A stretch of DNA of 64,000 nt from Axinella damicornis (Eukaryota > Porifera > Demospongiae > Axinellida > Axinellidae): contig OZ007506.1 in the NCBI GenBank assembly GCA_963931865.1, positions 11,223,301-11,287,300 of the forward strand, written 5' to 3'. Made by a program: the position numbers and the translations under genes. A model generated the notes under the pieces. The model was not told where the DNA came from. It made no database searches and saw nothing but the letters and a program-made list of their open reading frames with translations. Shown here piece after piece: positions 1-11,639 of this stretch (position 1 is the stretch's first letter; every line of letters starts with the position of its first letter).

Positions 1-114
1 GTTAGGTTACCGGGCTTTCAACGACCTGTATGGGAAACACAACCTCCCCCTATCCTACCGTGGTCCCAAATGTTTCAACAACAGACGGCAGAGAAGGATT
101 CTCAGACGGCTGAG
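1..114 (+). CDS. Possible internal or partial exon, unknown protein
   Basis: Reading from base 2, the first 113 bases are open and encode about 37 residues rich in basic and aromatic amino acids, with an NNRRQRR cluster near the end. The exon would end at CTGAG|GTAAAG, a good 5' splice site. The upstream end is cut off by the window. It could be an upstream exon of the diacylglycerol kinase gene that follows on the same strand, or an unrelated gene. I do not recognise the family. Confidence 0.3.
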
Positions 115-479
115 GTAAAGAACCGGGAACCTAGACATGCAAGAGTCAAAAGGGCTAGCTAGTGCTCTCTCTGGAATCTGCATGCAGATCTAAACACAGT
201 ACGACGAACTTCAACAGAACATCTTCAACGTGGTATTAAACTTTTGATCATGTATACAGTAGTCTAGTTTGATTATGGTGGACTCTTCATAATACTGTAC
301 ACAGTCTGTATTGCAAGCGATGAGAATGTTGCCATGGTGTTAGTTCTTGTAACCACAATCCGTGATCCAACCTCGAGAGACTTGCGGAGTGACACTATCA
401 AATGCAGCCTTGATTACTGGTGTAGGATCAGGTAGGACTTCAAGTAGTCATGATGTTGCTTAATTATAAGGTAGTATTT

Positions 480-1305
480 AATGTAGCTAAATGTTTTCTC
501 GATAAAATCCGGTGAGTATGGAGGAAGAAAAATTACTACAATTCCAGCTTCTGTGAACAAATCGAGTACAGGCTGAGTGGTGAATCGTGCAATTGTCCAT
601 GATGACAGATCTAGGGGATTCCCCATCATACGACTGGAGCTGTGGTATGAGACTTCCGCGACTTCGGCATTTGTTGACCCTGTGTGAGTTTCTACGGCAA
701 CAATTCCCTCAGACGATAGAGCAGCTATAGAAGAATACCGCTGCATGGCCACGATGCAGCAATCTCTGGCATACAGGAGCCTGTCCACGAAGCGCATGTC
801 CATATCGTCTCACGTAATCTCTTCTGTCACAACCTGTCTCGTCAATCCAGACTAATTGATCTCTATTGTAGCACTGCATTTCAGCAATAGATGCTCCTCG
901 AAACTGGGCACTCGGTTGCTTGGCTATGGCCTGAACTTTCTTTCTAGTAAATCCATACTTTGCAAGCAAACGGCAGATAGTAGGAGCTGACACCTGCTTT
1001 CCAAGGACCTCATCCACCTCTCTACAAATCTCTTCCAGGTACAGCACAGGGTTAGCAAGGATGAGGCCAATGACAAACAATTCATCACACACTCAGCTTC
1101 CTTATGTCATCCCTTGGCTGTGGCTTCTTGCCTTCGACTTCTCCTGTCTCCTCAAACCGTGTATAAATTCTGTGATCGGTACTGCTAGCAATACTCAAAT
1201 TATAGGCGATTTTTAGAAAAGGTAAGTCCATACCTATCCTCTGCCAGATGACACTCCAGCAAATATCAGCGGAATAAGCTTTCTTTCAGCAGAAGTCATC
1301 GAGCC
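480..1305 (-). pseudogene. Tc1/mariner-type transposase, frameshifted
   Basis: Read on the minus strand, the N-terminal part (about 1305-1100) has a helix-turn-helix pattern with an RFEETGEVEGKK segment typical of Tc1-like DNA-binding domains. Next come a second HTH (EICREVDEVLGKQVSAPTIC) and the first catalytic region, WIDETGCDRRDY with a catalytic Asp. The second catalytic region (MDN..IHH) is readable only in a different frame from its surroundings near 575-600. The terminal FLPPYSPDF..EKTFSYIK motif follows near 480-560. The order of motifs matches a complete Tc1/mariner DDE transposase, a cut-and-paste enzyme inserting at TA. At least two frameshifts, and the overlap of the pieces in different frames, show that the copy is dead. 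The ends of the element were not identified. Confidence 0.7.
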
Positions 1306-1404
1306 GTTTGTATTTCCCGCGAAGAGCCCAACGGCCGGCCGTACTACGACTATTATACTACGGTGTTTTCAGACTTAATTCTAAGCAGGCTCATTCCCAC
1401 AATG

Positions 1405-1565
1405 CAGTCATTCGATGGGGAATCCCCTATATATATATATATATCCGTTGTCATGCATCATAGATAACTGTACTGGCAGGAAGCTGGAATTGTTGCCATC
1501 TTCCTGCCTCATATATACCCACCTGATTATGATCCCATTGAGTTGGTCTTTGGATACTGCTCCAG
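1405..1565 (+). pseudogene. Second Tc1/mariner transposase fragment, opposite strand
   Basis: On the plus strand a short stretch begins with a GNPL segment like the one in the minus-strand transposase nearby. It continues with EAGIVAIFLP and a decayed PPDYDPIELVFGY, the C-terminal catalytic-Glu region of Tc1-like transposases. A TA-dinucleotide run (about 1429-1444) interrupts it. Only about 50 codons are present, and it faces the first copy. It is a fragment of the same family with no function expected. Confidence 0.45.
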
Positions 1566-1633
1566 ACATCGTGGTTACTCATGGTCATATGAATATACAT
1601 GTACGGTTCACGAATATCCATGCATATACTGTA

Positions 1634-2223
1634 TAGCCTCGTTCCCAGGCCTACCCCGTTTTTTCTGTTCTTCGGTTTCCGTTGACAATAATACACGGAT
1701 GCGGAAGGGCGGCGAAAAACGCGGAAGGCCTGGTACGATTCATCACGTGAGTGACGTCAGGTGGACGCAAGGGTGGACGTAGGGGGGGCGGGGCCCATAG
1801 TCGTTTCAGCAGGTCCTGAAGGCTGTTCATCATCCAGTCGGCTCGGTTCGAACGCTCCACGGCTAGTCGGGACTCGCAGACGATCTACACAACTTCTTGG
1901 GCGCTTTTAAAACTTATTTGCGGTTTGGCCCAACCGCAAATAAGTTTTAAAAGCGCCCAAGAAGTTGTGTAGATCGTCTGCGAGTCCCGACTAGCCGCGG
2001 AGCGTTCGAACCGAGCCGACTGGATGATGAACAGCCTTCAGGACCTGCTGAAACGACTATGGGCCCCGCCCCCCCTACGTCCACCCTTGCGTCCACCTGA
2101 CGTCACTCACGTGATGAATCGTACCAGGCCTTCCGCGTTTTTCGCCGCCCTTCCGCATCCGTGTATTATTGTCAACGGAAACCGAAGAACAGAAAAAACG
2201 GGGTAGGCCTGGGAACGAGGCTA
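1634..2223. mobile_element. 590-bp palindromic foldback element with 9-bp target duplication
   Basis: The segment starts TAGCCTCGTTCCCAGG and ends with its reverse complement. The arms meet at base 1928/1929 with essentially no spacer and only scattered mismatches. The flanks carry the same 9 bases, TATACTGTA, at 1625-1633 and 2224-2232, which is the signature of a transposition event. Long terminal inverted repeats with 9-bp duplications are typical of MULE-like/foldback DNA transposons. No transposase is encoded. Open frames of 60-80 codons occur in both arms only because the arms mirror each other. Confidence 0.9.
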
Positions 2224-2298
2224 TATACTGTACATACATCTACTGTAGGCTAGGCACTCTGGGAAGTATATAAGAGGCACACTACATAGGTGTAACAG

Positions 2299-2778
2299 TC
2301 AAATGTTCCTCATGTCAGCCATAATTTTCCCTTGCATCTCATTGTAATCAGCTTGGGTAACACATCCCTTTTCTAAAAGGGCATGCCATTTATCGAGTTG
2401 GTCAATGCATTGAGTACGCATGATCCGTCTTTTACTAGGTGACACTCCAGCCGATGATGTTTTAGTGACAGCAGACTTTAGCTCCTTTCCAACAAAGAAC
2501 GTTGTATTGGGTGGTTCATCATAAGATGAATGTTTTTCCATTTCGATTAGGTGTGCCCAAGCACATAACTTCTCTTCGGAGTAAGCAGCAGCGTGCTTCT
2601 CTTTAAGACTCCCAAGAATTGATTCAACTTTGTCTTGGTTAGTGTCCTGTCCCGCCCTTTCTGCTGTCGCAGAACCTATCTCCCAATGACATTGCCGGAA
2701 GTCACATGAAAGTATTATGACGACTTTTGGCGCTATGGGCCCTAAAGGGTGAACCACAGATAGTAATTTTCCATTCAA
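2299..2778 (-). CDS. 159-aa ORF with SHOCT-like C-terminus
   Basis: An uninterrupted ORF with ATG and stop. Its middle part (about residues 50-100) is helical and rich in Lys, Glu and Trp, with KHAAAYSEEKLCAWAHLI followed by DEPPNTTFF. The last ~35 residues, from QLDKWHALLEKGCVTQADYNEMQ on, resemble the short helical hairpin (SHOCT-like: an L..L...GxIT..EY pattern) found at the end of many unrelated proteins. I recall similar ORFs scattered in invertebrate genomes beside mobile elements, so it may be element-associated. It lies opposite to, and 136 bp upstream of, the first visible kinase exon. Function is unknown. Confidence 0.4.
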   Translation of the reverse strand: MNGKLLSVVHPLGPIAPKVVIILSCDFRQCHWEIGSATAERAGQDTNQDKVESILGSLKEKHAAAYSEEKLCAWAHLIEMEKHSSYDEPPNTTFFVGKELKSAVTKTSSAGVSPSKRRIMRTQCIDQLDKWHALLEKGCVTQADYNEMQGKIMADMRNI

Positions 2779-2914
2779 TCTTCAGTTTTCCTGCCAACTC
2801 GTTCATGCACATAGTAATGGATACAAGTGTCATTAATTGTCATATATAGCAACACATTGAATTTGTGACAGGAATTTAAGGTTCAGGACATGTCTCTGAT
2901 TGTGTTTTCCCTAG

Positions 2915-5140
2915 CCTGACATCTTTACCAGAGACCAAGAGCCTGTACTTGTGTTTGTCAATGGAAAGAGTGGCGGCAACCAGGGTGTGACACTCCTACA
3001 TGCCTTCCGACGGCACCTGAATCCACACCAGGTGTTTGATCTCGCCAATGGGGGACCACTGCCAGGGTGAGGGGGTCTGTCTGTGTGTCCGTATGTGTTA
3101 GTCTTATGGGCCAGCCCACTTCCCACCAGACTACGTTGTGTGTCATTGTGCCACATTGCCAATGGGCAGTTCTCAAGGAATAGTATACTCATGGGAAGAG
3201 AGTTACTGTTACCAACATAAGCTCTTTTTGCCGAAATTTAAACTAAAATGCTTTGGTTGTCAACCCTCAGGGCAGAAGCAAAGAAGAACTGTTACAATCA
3301 ATATTTACAAGTACTGTAGCTTCGCTCGCTCAGCTTCTTCCTCCTCTGTCGCCTTGATCCCTGCTTGCATCCGCTTCAGCTGCTGCTCCCGATTGCGTCT
3401 GCTTCAGCTGCTGCTCCCCGATTTTGTCCGCTTCAGCTGCAGCTCCCCGATTGCGTCCACTTCAGCTACTGCTTCCCGATTGCGTCTGCTTCAGTTGCTG
3501 CTCCCCGATTGCGTCCGCTTCTGCTGCTCCCCGTATTAGCTGCCCAGCTGAGTGGTTCATCTGTCACTATGTATATAGTCTAGTCCAACCCCCCACATCC
3601 GTTACACACATACACGGTTAAAATCTTATTGATAGCCATGCCCAGGCCTACTGACCCAAAGGTATGATTTTGGTAATGAACTCACCTGGGGGTGGAGTTT
3701 TGTCTTGCCATTGGCCACCATTGCTCGAGCACTCACTTCGACTGTCATTGGTGGTACAACACTTTGGAAAAGCCCACAAAGATTCTGACCACACCCTTGT
3801 GCACACATATGCATGTACATACACGTACAGAAAATAATGAGAAATGGGGTTATAAAACAAGACAAATACACAAGCAGTGGTCAATTAGGATAAAGATATG
3901 AGAGGCAAAGTGGTCCTTGAAAGTCTCAGGGCAAGCTAGACGCAATTGTGGTCGTACACTGTCCCAAAACTCACCCTGATGGTGAAGTTATGAGTGGGGA
4001 ACAATTTTCTTCTCTTTGGCCGCCATTGCTCACTTTGACTTGATTGTCGTTACAGTGGCAGCATGGTTGTCCCATAACATGTATGTAAGTTGGAATGAGA
4101 GTCTGCCCAGGGATCCAAGACCTGGGCCATGATTGACTGGCTACCAGGAGTGCGGTTTCCACTTGAACATTTATAGTAGGAATGACAGAATTCAGAAGTT
4201 GTACACAGCACAAATTACTGTACTAACATCAGAGAATAAAACACGCTTGCCTCTCTGCAACGTTGGCCCTGTCGTTCAACTAGGTGACTTGCAAAAAAAT
4301 GTGTACAGTTGATTTAGTCGACTAATCATTTAGGTTGAACAGATACTACAAAATGTTATTCTTGGACACATACTTTTACAGGGAATTTCTTTTTCTTCCG
4401 GGAGGCACTTAATGACTGAAGTGAGAGAGAAATATATTTCTGGAATCTGTGTAGTCAGGTGCTCTTACCACTAATTTCTCTCTGGCACCCCATTGTTGCA
4501 GCCTTTTTGCCTTCAAGAATGTTCCTCAGTTCCGTATCCTGATTGGTGGGGGGGACGGGACCTTTGGCTGGGTGCTGGCGGCCCTCCAGGAGATGAAAGA
4601 TGTTCTCTTGTGCAAAGACCCACCCTCTGCACTCTTACCTCTTGGAACAGGTGAGACCCACCATGGAATGCACTAGAGCTTCTATAAGAAGTTGTTCCAA
4701 TGTTTATCAATACAAGTAGCTTCGCTCGCTAAGCTACTTACCCTTTGTTCACCTATGTGAGTAATCCGGTGCCGGACAGCTCTGTGTGCAGAGCTCCTAC
4801 TCCCCGATTTCATCGATCTGCATCAACTGATGCTTGTGTCTGCTTCAGCTGCTGCTCCCCAATTCTGTCCGCTTCAGCTGCTGCTTGCCGCTTGCGTGCG
4901 CTTCAGCTGCTGCTCCCTGATTGCATCCGCTTCAACTACTCCCCGATTGCGTCCGCTTCAGCTGCTGCTCCACAATTGCGTCTGCTTTGACTGCTGTTCC
5001 ACGATTGCATCCCAGCTGTTCTGGAAGGTTCCAGCCCATGCACAGGCCCAATGTTCCTTGTGGAGTTTGAGGTAAATAGAAGTACGAAGGTCGCGCATCA
5101 CTAGTCTAGTCCCGCCCCACGAACATCCCACTTCTGTGAT

Positions 5141-5177
<37 letters not shown>

Positions 5178-8100
5178 CACGCACACGCACGCACGCACGC
5201 ACGCACGCACACGCACGCACGCACGCACGCACACACACGCATGCACACACACTCACCCACACACACAGACACATTAAAATCTTAATATATTGATGGTGTT
5301 ACAAGCCATAAACAGGGCAGGATTTTAGAAAGGGGAGTTCTTTTACATGCAGGGCAGCTGCTGAAGGCAGTGCACAGAGGCGGCGGAAAATTTTTTGGCC
5401 TTTATTTTTCAGTTATCAGGATGGCTCTCATGGCACGTTTGTGCTTTGCACTGCAAGTTCCAGATGTAAAAGGATGGCAGGACCCGGGGCCGCCATGTGT
5501 CCATGTGTTTCTGTTTCTTGCTCAAATTTCACTCACGCAACGTAATACGTACATACACGTAAGTATACTAGATCTTGGTCTCGTTCCTAAGCCGTTCGGT
5601 TTCAGCCAGGAGTTGCAATTTAACGGCAGCTAGTTAGTAACTGAGCGCTCGATGTTGCCCTTGATGCTCGTCACCGCTCCAACCAAGCGCTTGAAACTAC
5701 AGGATGAAGGTAAGTTCTTTATTTAATTCAACTGTAAGGGGGGGGGGGGGGGGGTTCGACCGAACCCAACTAACTACCCCTGGATCTGCCACTGATAAAG
5801 CCTAGCTGCATGAGCCAACTCTTGTGTATGCAATTAAATTTGCCTTCCAAATGCCTGCCTCATTCCCAGGCTACTTGGAGGGATAGAGCAGCATAGGAAT
5901 GAGAGACTGCTGATTAACTGTTACGTGTATGTGGCCGATTAGCTCTCATGGTTTGAACTAAGTTAGCCCTTCCCTCCAGGCAATGATCTTGCGCGTGCTC
6001 TGAACTGGGGTGCAGGGTACACGGGAGAGAAGGTGATGCAGATCCTGCGCTCTCTGGAGGATGCTAACCTTGTCAAACTGGACAGGTAAGTTACTAGACC
6101 CTTTAGGGAGGTTAGGGGGATGGAGATAAGTACTGTTGGGGGGGGGGGGGGGGGGGGGGGGGGAGGAAGAAGGAAGGAAGGGTGCAAGGGATGTACGGGT
6201 GCACTTTTGATTGAGTTTACATCAAGAGGCCAAAGGGACATGAAAGTTGACTGCTCTACCTCCCTCCCCCTCCCCTCCCTCCCCCATCCCTCCCTCCCCC
6301 ATCCCTCCTTCCTCCCTCCCCCTCCCTCCCCCCCTCCCTCCTCCCTCCCTCCTTCCCTCTCCCAACGGCAGGTGGGATGTGATGTTTCGTGAAGACCCCC
6401 TAGGCAACCCCATCCTCCAGCCGCACTCTGTAGTTATGAATAACTACCTTGGGATTGGACTGGATGCTGCCATAGCTCTGGACTTCCACCTCGCCAGGGA
6501 GGAGAACCCAGAGAAGTTTAGCAGTCGGTGAGCATCCACCTGTCTCATCAATTCTGACTCGGTTGTTATTAGTACACAGTTCGTTTGTGGTGTAAGTGAT
6601 AGTGAGGTATTACACAGTCTCTCCTTCTCCCACCCCTTCTCTCTTCTCCCTCTCCCCCATGCCTGGTCTCTTCCCCCACTCCCTGTCTCTCCCCCCCTCC
6701 AAGCTTCCGCAACAAGAGTGTGTACCTGCAGCTAGGTTTGCAGAAGATGATTTCAAAGACCGAGGCCTCTGAGCTACACCACCACATCACGATCTTTGTG
6801 GACAAGAAGAAGCTGGAGCTCCCGGAGTTGGAAGGGGTTGTCATATTGAACATTCAGAGGTAGGTGTAGGTCTTGTCTAAGGTGGAAACTCTTTTGAGGT
6901 TATCTCTCTTGCTGCTGTGTGTAGTTGGGGTGCTGGAGCAGATGCGTGGGGAACATCCTCTGATCCAGTAAGTCATGTGACTTCCATGGGACTGTTGACA
7001 TGTGATTGATTTTTCATGTCATTTCATTCAGAACTTCCAACCTGCTGCTTTTGACGATGGTCTACTTGAAGTGATAGGAATCTCAGGTGTTGTGCACATG
7101 GTATGCAAGTGCTCTACCTAGCTCTCATGTCATTATTGATCATATCGTCATTTGGTCATGTGACTGCTGTTATTGATCATGTGATGTTACGCTTGTTTGA
7201 ATATTGGTCATGTGACTAGCATCGTGTAGCTATTGTCATGTGACCTCCACAGGGACAAATCCAGAGTGGGATTCGTACTGGCATAAGGCTGGGTCAAGGA
7301 AAGGAGGTGGGTGAGATTGCTTTGATTCGGTGATTAACCGTGGTCATTAAACTTCCGGTCACGCGACTCCTAATAGCAATATTATTGCCTAGACTACAAA
7401 GGCTTTTTGCTGTTAAACTTATAATTGGGTTCAACTTTGAATTGTCAAACTATAGTTAATTTGTCTGCTAAGAGCATCATTGAGCCCTGACTATCATTAT
7501 GTGGCTTTTATGCTGAGAAGCTGCTCACCTGCTTCTCCCTGTTCTTGTGCCATTGGTGTCTGCCCTCCAGCAGGTAAGTTACTGGTGTTGATAAGCAATG
7601 TACAGATGTCTCAAGCCTATACTAGGCACTTTGAGAGCTACTGTACCAATGGTGTTTCGTGCATGAAACAGCTTGCCTATGCTACCAGTATGCAAGAAAA
7701 CAAGAGCTTATGATCGATACATTGTCCATGGCTCTATACATATGGCAGCAAAGTTGCTTGTCTGAGCATGAATGACATGAGGTTCACTTAGAACTGTGAC
7801 ATTGATACTGGATGCATGAGGGTTCATGTGGTGGATGCATGAATGATCTCTGTAATACTGATACTGGATGGATCGCTGTGATACCCGCAGATCAAGATTG
7901 AGATGCTGACAACACTGCCGGTCCAAGTGGATGGAGAGGCGTGGCCCCAGCCCCTAGGGTTCATGACGATCAAAAGGCTACCGGATCAGGTACAGGAAGA
8001 GTGACACTGCATACCTAACTGACCATTGTCCCTCCATTCCATTCCATACTGCAAGCAGTGGAGTGGAACTGAGACTAAAGTTGATTATGTTGTACCTGCA

Positions 8101-8196
8101 ATACAAACAGGCACATGTACATTTGAACACTCATGTATATAGGTTATTACATTCAAGCAGGTGTTTTAGAGACCTGAGGGATGCTGCCTTCACCCA

Positions 8197-8228
<32 letters not shown>

Positions 8229-9758
8229 GTCTCGTGCCCAGACCACACCCCCCGAGGGGAGAGACGGTCTGGTGAACGAAGTCGAATTTCTTGGGCTTGA
8301 AGCATACTACGGAATGTATAATCATTGTATAATCCCGTGGTGTTAAGTGCCTGCGAAAGCATCTGCTGAAGGCTCCCGTGTCAACCAAGCGCGATCATGG
8401 CTACTCATATCTGGAGAGAAGATGTACTAACCTTTTGCCGCTCACCCATGGCCCATAGAAGATCTTTGAAGCATCCTTCGCCGTCATGGAATCTGCTTCC
8501 CGTTCGTTTGGCAGTCCTTTCAGGCACTTTACTGGGGTCAAATGCGAAGAACGGCCCCTTAGGGGGCTAGGGCTAGCATTAGCTTGCACCTAGAGGGCCC
8601 TTCGTTGTACTTGATCCCTTTGCTGACCTCGCTTCCAAAGCTCAGTCTCAACTTGATCCCATAAGCGATGTCACAGGGCTCACAACTAGCACAATCGAGC
8701 GCAAAGGTCTTCAGAAGTTGTCGCTACGACGTAGCGTTGCCTTACACAGTCAGCGCTAAGGGCAAACTGGCATAGGAAAGGCTTGTCTTCTCCAGCTTAT
8801 GAGTATTCAAAGCGATTACTATGTAATTATTAACAATCTCGCGATCTCATTGGTCCTTACCACATTCCGGTAATAAGCCCAAGAAATTCGACTTCGTTCA
8901 CCAGACCGTCTCTCCCCTCGGGGGGTGTGGTCTGGGCACGAGACTAGGGGGGGGTGGGACAAGGTCTGTGCGCACGTGGTACAATTAACATTCCATAGGT
9001 ATAGGGCACAATAATATACAAGAAGTATGCGGAACTAGCAGACTAGTAACAGCTCTAGCGCTGACTTATCGCTGGGTTCGATCGCTTTATTGACTTCCTA
9101 CCTGATGCTAAACACTTGAGTGCGGTCGACAAGTCTGCATTCGCTGATATTCTCGGTGAGTCTGCATGGTCACTTACATAACTGCTCAGTACAGGCACGT
9201 AGTAGTGTGTAGTGGCTTATACCCAGTTCGGTCACAGTCTTTGCATGGAGGTTACTCTTCAGGACGCATTAAAAGCGCAATGCAGCCTTCTTCCACGGAG
9301 AAAAGCAGTAGAACGACTTTGCATTACGTCATACAAAATGGCAGTGCACGTGATCTTGTCCTACCCCCCCTGGCCTTCACCCTCGGTGATTATTGGTGCA
9401 TCCTAAAGTTTCTCTGTATGAAAATTTTGATGTGGTGTCCATTGGATTTAGGAGACCTCATTAAATTCAAGATCAAAGCACATTATGCATACCATAGTAA
9501 TATCACAATAATTATTACAAAATCATGCACATGCCATGCATACACACACAGGTTTCAATGCTGCAGGGAGGAGACAAAAGAGCCTTCTCCAAGGCTCCTA
9601 CAAGGAAGGAGATGGTCAAGCAGATTGAATATTCTAAGCAACTTTCAGAGCCACAAATCCACCTGACAGGGGGCATGAGTTCCCGTCGTGTCCGCACCTC
9701 CCTCACATCGTCTTCCCCCATCACAGAGGAGGACAAACAGCTCACCGGAGAGGACTGA
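2915..9758 (+). CDS. DGKQ: Diacylglycerol kinase, theta-type, C-terminal half (10 exons)
   Basis: Exons by AG/GT boundaries: 2915-3066, 4502-4650, 5980-6085, 6372-6527, 6704-6859, 6925-6967, 7032-7100, 7253-7306, 7891-7989, 9552-9758 (stop). Phases agree at the junctions I checked. The enzyme phosphorylates diacylglycerol to phosphatidic acid at membranes and so ends DAG signalling. The catalytic domain opens with [12 protein letters not shown], then NPHQVFDL, the ATP-binding [11 protein letters not shown] and [13 protein letters not shown] (exons 1-3). The accessory domain contains [39 protein letters not shown] and PVQVDGEAW. The pattern [12 protein letters not shown] and the short basic C-terminal tail fit the theta class better than epsilon or the EF-hand classes. 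The C1 domains and N-terminus lie upstream or outside. No frameshift was seen, so the gene is probably functional. Confidence 0.93.
3310..3640. repeat. Intronic minisatellite element, copy 1 (~36-bp unit)
   Basis: Six or so tandem copies of a unit containing GCTGCTGCTCCCCGATTGCG and CTTCAGCTGC lie in the first visible kinase intron. They are preceded by GTAGCTTCGCTCGCTCAGCT and followed by AGTCTAGTCCAACCCC, a short CACA stretch and TTAAAATCTTATTGATAG. The same order (left border, minisatellite, AGTCTAGTCC, CA repeat, TTAAAATCTTA) recurs in the next intron, so both are copies of one repeat element. The open frames across it are repeat-driven. Confidence 0.7.
4705..5330. repeat. Intronic minisatellite element, copy 2
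   Basis: Begins TACAAGTAGCTTCGCTCGCT, continues with about eight copies of the CTTCAGCTGCTGCTCCCCGA unit to about 5015, then CTAGTCTAGTCC, a long CA/CG-rich dinucleotide tract and TTAAAATCTTAATATATTG. Border sequences match the copy at 3310-3640. Confidence 0.7.
5141..5275. repeat. (CA)n / (CACG)n microsatellite
   Basis: About 135 bp of alternating CA and CACG, i.e. alternating purine-pyrimidine sequence with Z-DNA potential, inside the second minisatellite element and inside a kinase intron. Confidence 0.9.
6138..6371. repeat. Poly(G) tract followed by CT-rich tract in kinase intron
   Basis: 26 consecutive G (6138-6163) are followed by (CTCC)-rich sequence from about 6259 to the 3' splice site at 6371. 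The CT-rich part acts as an unusually long polypyrimidine tract for the downstream kinase exon. Confidence 0.8.
8227..8946. mobile_element. 720-bp element with ~72-bp terminal inverted repeats
   Basis: The left end (TTAGTCTCGTGCCCAGACC) is repeated as its reverse complement at the right end. The arms match almost perfectly for about 72 bp (8227-8298 and 8875-8946). The interior has no transposase. It lies in the last kinase intron between a 29-base G run on the left (8197-8225) and a run of 8 G on the right, so it probably inserted into a poly(G) tract. Non-autonomous DNA transposon, superfamily undetermined. Confidence 0.85.
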
Positions 9759-11018
9759 TTTCATTGACATGTAGATTCCACAATAATTATTTAGAATAAT
9801 ATTAGCTGTTAGTTTTTATTGTGAAGTTCATACTTTGGAATTGAGTGTGTATAATGTACTTTTGTACTTTTTGATTGCAGATGCATGAACTGTTTTTTCT
9901 TGTATGGGTGGAGCCAACATGCACGTATACCAATGTCAGATCAGTGTATAGTTGCACATGCTGTCTCTAGCTATAGCTGGCCAGTTGGTGGCCATGGGTG
10001 ACACTTTTCTGTATACTGAGCATGGTAGAAAGACAATGTTGGCGTACTGGGTCTCAGAACAGCATGAGAGTGAATCTAAGGTACCAGGTAACATACCACA
10101 CATCTAGCTAGCGTGGGACAACTCATACTCACCAAGTGTTGAACGTAATAACACAAAATGTCAAGTCCTCGTCCGAAAATTTTGCCATTTGTCGATTATA
10201 TGTCATGCTCACATAAGGAAATGTACCAGGCCCTCCCTGCTCTTGCATACTGCAAGCGATGAAAAGCTGGGTGTGACTTGGAATTCGAAACAAGGCTATA
10301 GTTCAATCAGACAGCAGCAACCTAACCATACCCATATTAGGAACCTCAAGCTCTTTACATAACAAGAGCCAGCTTCCTCAGGGGCGGCAGCAGCATAGAA
10401 AGGGTGGTACGGCCCACAATCGTAACACACCGCCGAAGTGCCTATCTGTCCGCGTGAAGCGCGGGAAAAATTTTTCGCATGTATTTTTAGCGATGAGGAA
10501 GCGCTCTCGTAGCATCCAAACGGCTGTTTTGGGAAAGAAAAGACCTTGGCTGGTGTGGAGTATCAACGGTAGGCCCAGAACTAGGACGAGAAACAGATGC
10601 CATTTTGCCGAGAGTCTGTGTTATTAATTATCTGGTCGGCTCGAAAAGTGGTCCGGCCAAAGCCGGACCAGCCAGACCGGCGGCGCCGCCATTGTTCCTG
10701 TAGTCAAAGGTGTTGGCTCAGGCTGTTTGTGAATAAAAATTATAAACACTTCAGTGTGACCACAGTACAGATTCCCACTTGATTACTGTCAACAAGCACT
10801 ATTATACCAGACTTGTTCTCGTAGTTGGACGCCCCTTCTCGTTATGCACATTCAGAGACGGTGCATTAACTTCTGGAGCAATTGGCTTTTTAAAAAAAAA
10901 CTTTTTATCTATGAAGTTCATACAGGGTACAGGAAATGTTACATTCAGCCAAAAAGTACTGCAACTGTGTATATTCTAAGTGGGTGAGGAGTGATGATAA
11001 AAGCTGCCATACAGAGGT
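9759..11018. other. Intergenic region, no gene recognised
   Basis: Downstream of the kinase stop the sequence is AT-rich. A plus-strand ATG at about 10492 opens a short basic frame (MRKRSRSIQ...) of about 45 codons that could be a first exon, but no partner exon was found. Nothing else is supported. Confidence 0.4.
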
Positions 11019-11027
11019 CTTTTAAAT

Positions 11028-11202
11028 GGGTGGGTACAATCAGTGGACTGGACTGGACTGGACTGGACTTAGCCTTGAACCCAGGCGCGGAGTTCGAGGC
11101 TATAGACTGGACTCGCACAGAATTCCATAAAATGCCTTTTTCAGCGTAGGACAGAGGGTGAGTCCAGTCCAGTCCAGTCCATTCCACTGATTGTACCCAC
11201 CC
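11028..11202. mobile_element. Short GGACT-type foldback, 9-bp target duplication
   Basis: Begins GGGTGGGTACAATCAGTGGA followed by tandem GGACT, and ends with tandem AGTCC followed by the inverse of the left end. The flanks are identical 9-mers, CTTTTAAAT (11019-11027 and 11203-11211). The internal segment AATGCCTTTTTCAG..TAGGACAGA is shared with the larger foldbacks at 15961 and 59995, so this is a shortened relative. Confidence 0.85.
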
Positions 11203-11639
11203 CTTTTAAATGATTGCAATGTTGAGCATTGGACAAGGTTTGAAGGGAGGTTGTCCTACATACACTTGTTGTGGAATCTCCATCGCTTGTACTTGGAACA
11301 GCCACTCTGGATCCCCTTCTGTAGCTGCATGACTGGGGATGGGTTGCAGCTGTTCAGCCACGTCAAGACTGTGTCGGTAGTAAAAGGGGAACAACAGCAG
11401 TAGCAACCGATTGATGAAATTGTTCATTCAAGGAGTGAACTTACTCCAATTCTTTGCTGTTCTCTATCTCAGTGCTGTCATGGCAGAGCAGTGTTCAACC
11501 TGCCCGGCATGTAGGATACAGATCAGTTGGTGGATACAGCCAGACACACAAGAAAGATTTGCATAGTGTACTATCAGAATATCATCAACATCTATGTACA
11601 GGCCCACTGGCCAATATAGCTATAATTATACATACAGTG

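Noticed and set aside
5141..5275. CRISPR-like or regulatory repeat array
   Set aside because: It is a plain CA/CACG microsatellite in a eukaryotic intron. No direct-repeat/spacer structure is present anywhere in the window.
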